This document shows positions 63,701-64,000 of a stretch of 64,000 bases of DNA, piece by piece. The translations under genes were made by a program, and so were the position numbers. The DNA comes from M0103 sp040386155 (GTDB lineage: Bacteria > Bacteroidota > Bacteroidia > Flavobacteriales_D > Crocinitomicaceae). Numbering within the stretch: the first letter of the stretch is position 1; each line of letters begins with the position of its first letter. Location of the stretch: positions 186,001 through 250,000 of the forward strand of contig JAZKFZ010000002.1 of the NCBI GenBank assembly GCA_040386155.1, in the 5' to 3' direction. Below the pieces are notes generated by a model, which saw nothing but the letters and a program-made list of their open reading frames with translations, was not told the DNA's origin and did no database searches.

Positions 63701-64000
63701 TTGCTCCCACTACCACTCAATATATTTATGTGACAGCATCTGCTAGTAATGGTTGTGTGGTGCAAGACTCAATGTTAATCAGTGTGAGTGACATACCAAG
63801 TAGTTCCGTAATTGCAAGTGCTACGGAGTACACAATAGCAGAGGGTGGCACAACAACATTATTAGGTCAACCAAGTGGTTATTCTTATCAATGGACACCA
63901 GCAGCAGGACTTATTTCACCGACATCACAAAACACAGATGCACAGGTAGATCAAACCACAATTTACACCCTGAGTGTTTCTGATGGTATTTGTACAAAGT
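60751..64000 (+). CDS. Large secreted protein with beta-propeller and PKD/Ig-like domains (3' end outside window)
   Basis: The frame is open from TTG 60751 to the window end (1083 codons). The TTG start directly precedes a signal peptide (KKFLFVYLLIQSFSGISQ); no ATG precedes it in frame. The N-terminal module (FVENKGQWPAGVFFKSRIEGG) is the DUF7948 type, followed by SBBP-like propeller repeats (about 245-760, e.g. FISKYNSNGTTMLWTTFLGGG), a PKD domain from ~770 (FVADQSLGCATFPVTFDNFS) and Ig-like CHU_C modules. Relatives end in a type B sorting domain, expected beyond the window. Confidence 0.85.
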   Translation, partial: MKKFLFVYLLIQSFSGISQEVEHQHSTLHAFVENKGQWPAGVFFKSRIEGGNFWIQQKQFIFQLMDYSSMEEAHRNPKSSNGNDEIPSVLVFQNFIGANEVTNIEKFHPSEAYLNYFIGNKSEHWASNVHSYEEAIMHEFYDGIDLKLIENKKQLKYEFHVQAGSNPQIIKFEYHGHQRQEINKKGELVIHSKLGQIIEEKPYAYQVINGKIVEVQCQFKIEHNQIGFQLGTYDPAAILVIDPVLVFATYSGSLTDNFGMTATYGQDGSAYSGGMIYGNAYPTPNPLAFDINSSFTQVTNPTYGITDAFISKYNSNGTTMLWTTFLGGGNATQGTETAQSMICDANDNLYLYGSTSSIDFPIVGGYQASHAGGSANSNHYFNGVYFTNQGTDIYVAKISANGQNLLASTYMGGSLNDGVNTKVTSGTYNSVAAYDSLTYNYGDQFRGEIMLDPLGNCIVASCSRSTDFPISNAFQSANAGMQDGVVFKLNNSLSTLVWSSYYGGANNDACYSVKVDSSYNVVVVGSTSSNNLQFTAGGYQPSYNGGKTDGFALKLDPIGTSVLQATYLGTPNYDQAFFVEIDRNDNVFVLGQSEGGLFPVVNSTFINPNSSQFVIKLNPLLNTNLNSTVFGNGQAAPNISPAAFLVDICGNIYISGWGANILQSVALSGMPISPGAFQSTAPDGFDFYLLVIEREFGGLLYATYMGGGSADEHVDGGTSRFDKNGVVYQSVCGGCGGFSDFPTTAGAWSNSNLSSNCNNIVFKFDFELIPQADFVADQSLGCATFPVTFDNFSTASDSYLWDFGNGDTSSIIFNPTIIYDTPGIYDVFLYVTDSICLLTDTAHVTITVTDSIQVATSPDIELCTPIEINLMANSFGTASYFIWSDDPNFSDTLNTNLADSVLTITPSQNTTYYVISGNPGCSHLDSVVVTFIGSDIVLNGDSTLCLGESSIITVTNLNPSISFVYVWGPPEIIVGSPNPTTVIIAPTTTQYIYVTASASNGCVVQDSMLISVSDIPSSSVIASATEYTIAEGGTTTLLGQPSGYSYQWTPAAGLISPTSQNTDAQVDQTTIYTLSVSDGICTK

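Overview
The window is chromosomal DNA of a Bacteroidota bacterium, most likely order Flavobacteriales (a Crocinitomicaceae/Fluviicola-like lineage is my guess, not a proof). The evidence is low G+C, almost no Shine-Dalgarno sequences, several promoters of the Bacteroidota type (TTG/TTTG, about 18-21 bp, TAnnTTTG) placed right at start codons, and many genes tied to the type IX secretion system (T9SS): C-terminal sorting domains of both kinds, PorP/SprF, PorV-like and PorE-like proteins. No tRNA, rRNA, CRISPR array, transposase or phage gene was seen. About 50 protein genes fill the window and only one gene-free stretch (6631-6931) reaches 300 bp.

Layout. 1-8900: the end of an unidentified gene, then a minus-strand set made of a secreted 14-repeat RCC1 protein and a LytS/LytR-type histidine kinase and LytTR regulator. 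Opposite lies a plus-strand ECF sigma factor overlapping a membrane protein that looks like an anti-sigma factor fused to a formylglycine-generating-enzyme-like (FGE-like) domain. A 21-bp tandem repeat nested in a fold-back follows. 8900-14400: RNA modification (RsmF-like, short TilS), PabB, and a PlsC acyltransferase followed by a truncated efflux-type adaptor.

14500-32500: a surface polysaccharide locus. A WbpG/HisF/HisH set probably makes an acetamidino sugar. Glycosyltransferases follow, and a dense 13-gene minus-strand operon runs from a Wzm/Wzt exporter through FdtA-type ketoisomerase, DegT aminotransferases, N-formyltransferase and FemAB-like acyltransferase to five glycosyl- and methyltransferases. 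Together these suggest an ABC-exported O-antigen with a formylated or acylated 3-amino-3,6-dideoxyhexose and an amidino sugar. The nucleotide-sugar genes rmlA/rmlB and wbpA/B/D/E/I are not in the window. Two long palindromes with the same core flank hisF.

32600-38000: nadC, a DUF4783-type protein, rlmH, a polytopic membrane protein, a truncated 7TMR-DISM-like protein, a small GldL-like membrane protein, a bacterial heptaprenylglyceryl/geranylgeranylglyceryl phosphate synthase and a phosphopantetheinyl transferase. 38250-47300: a probably highly expressed operon of a TonB-dependent receptor, a 1383-residue secreted protein with a T9SS-like C terminus and a PorV-like outer-membrane protein, closed by a clear terminator. 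47380-50480: greA, a HIT protein, an SGNH-like secreted protein and a DUF1624-type acyltransferase. 50500-57100: PorP/SprF, PorE-like and a 1094-residue cell-surface protein with a type B sorting domain. 57160-60600: an active/inactive M16 peptidase pair and a nitronate monooxygenase. 60751-64000: the beginning of a large secreted PKD/Ig-like protein that runs out of the window.

Family names are from reading the translations by eye. No database search was run, so remote assignments (27315, 34508, 35894, 13716, 24717) are hypotheses.
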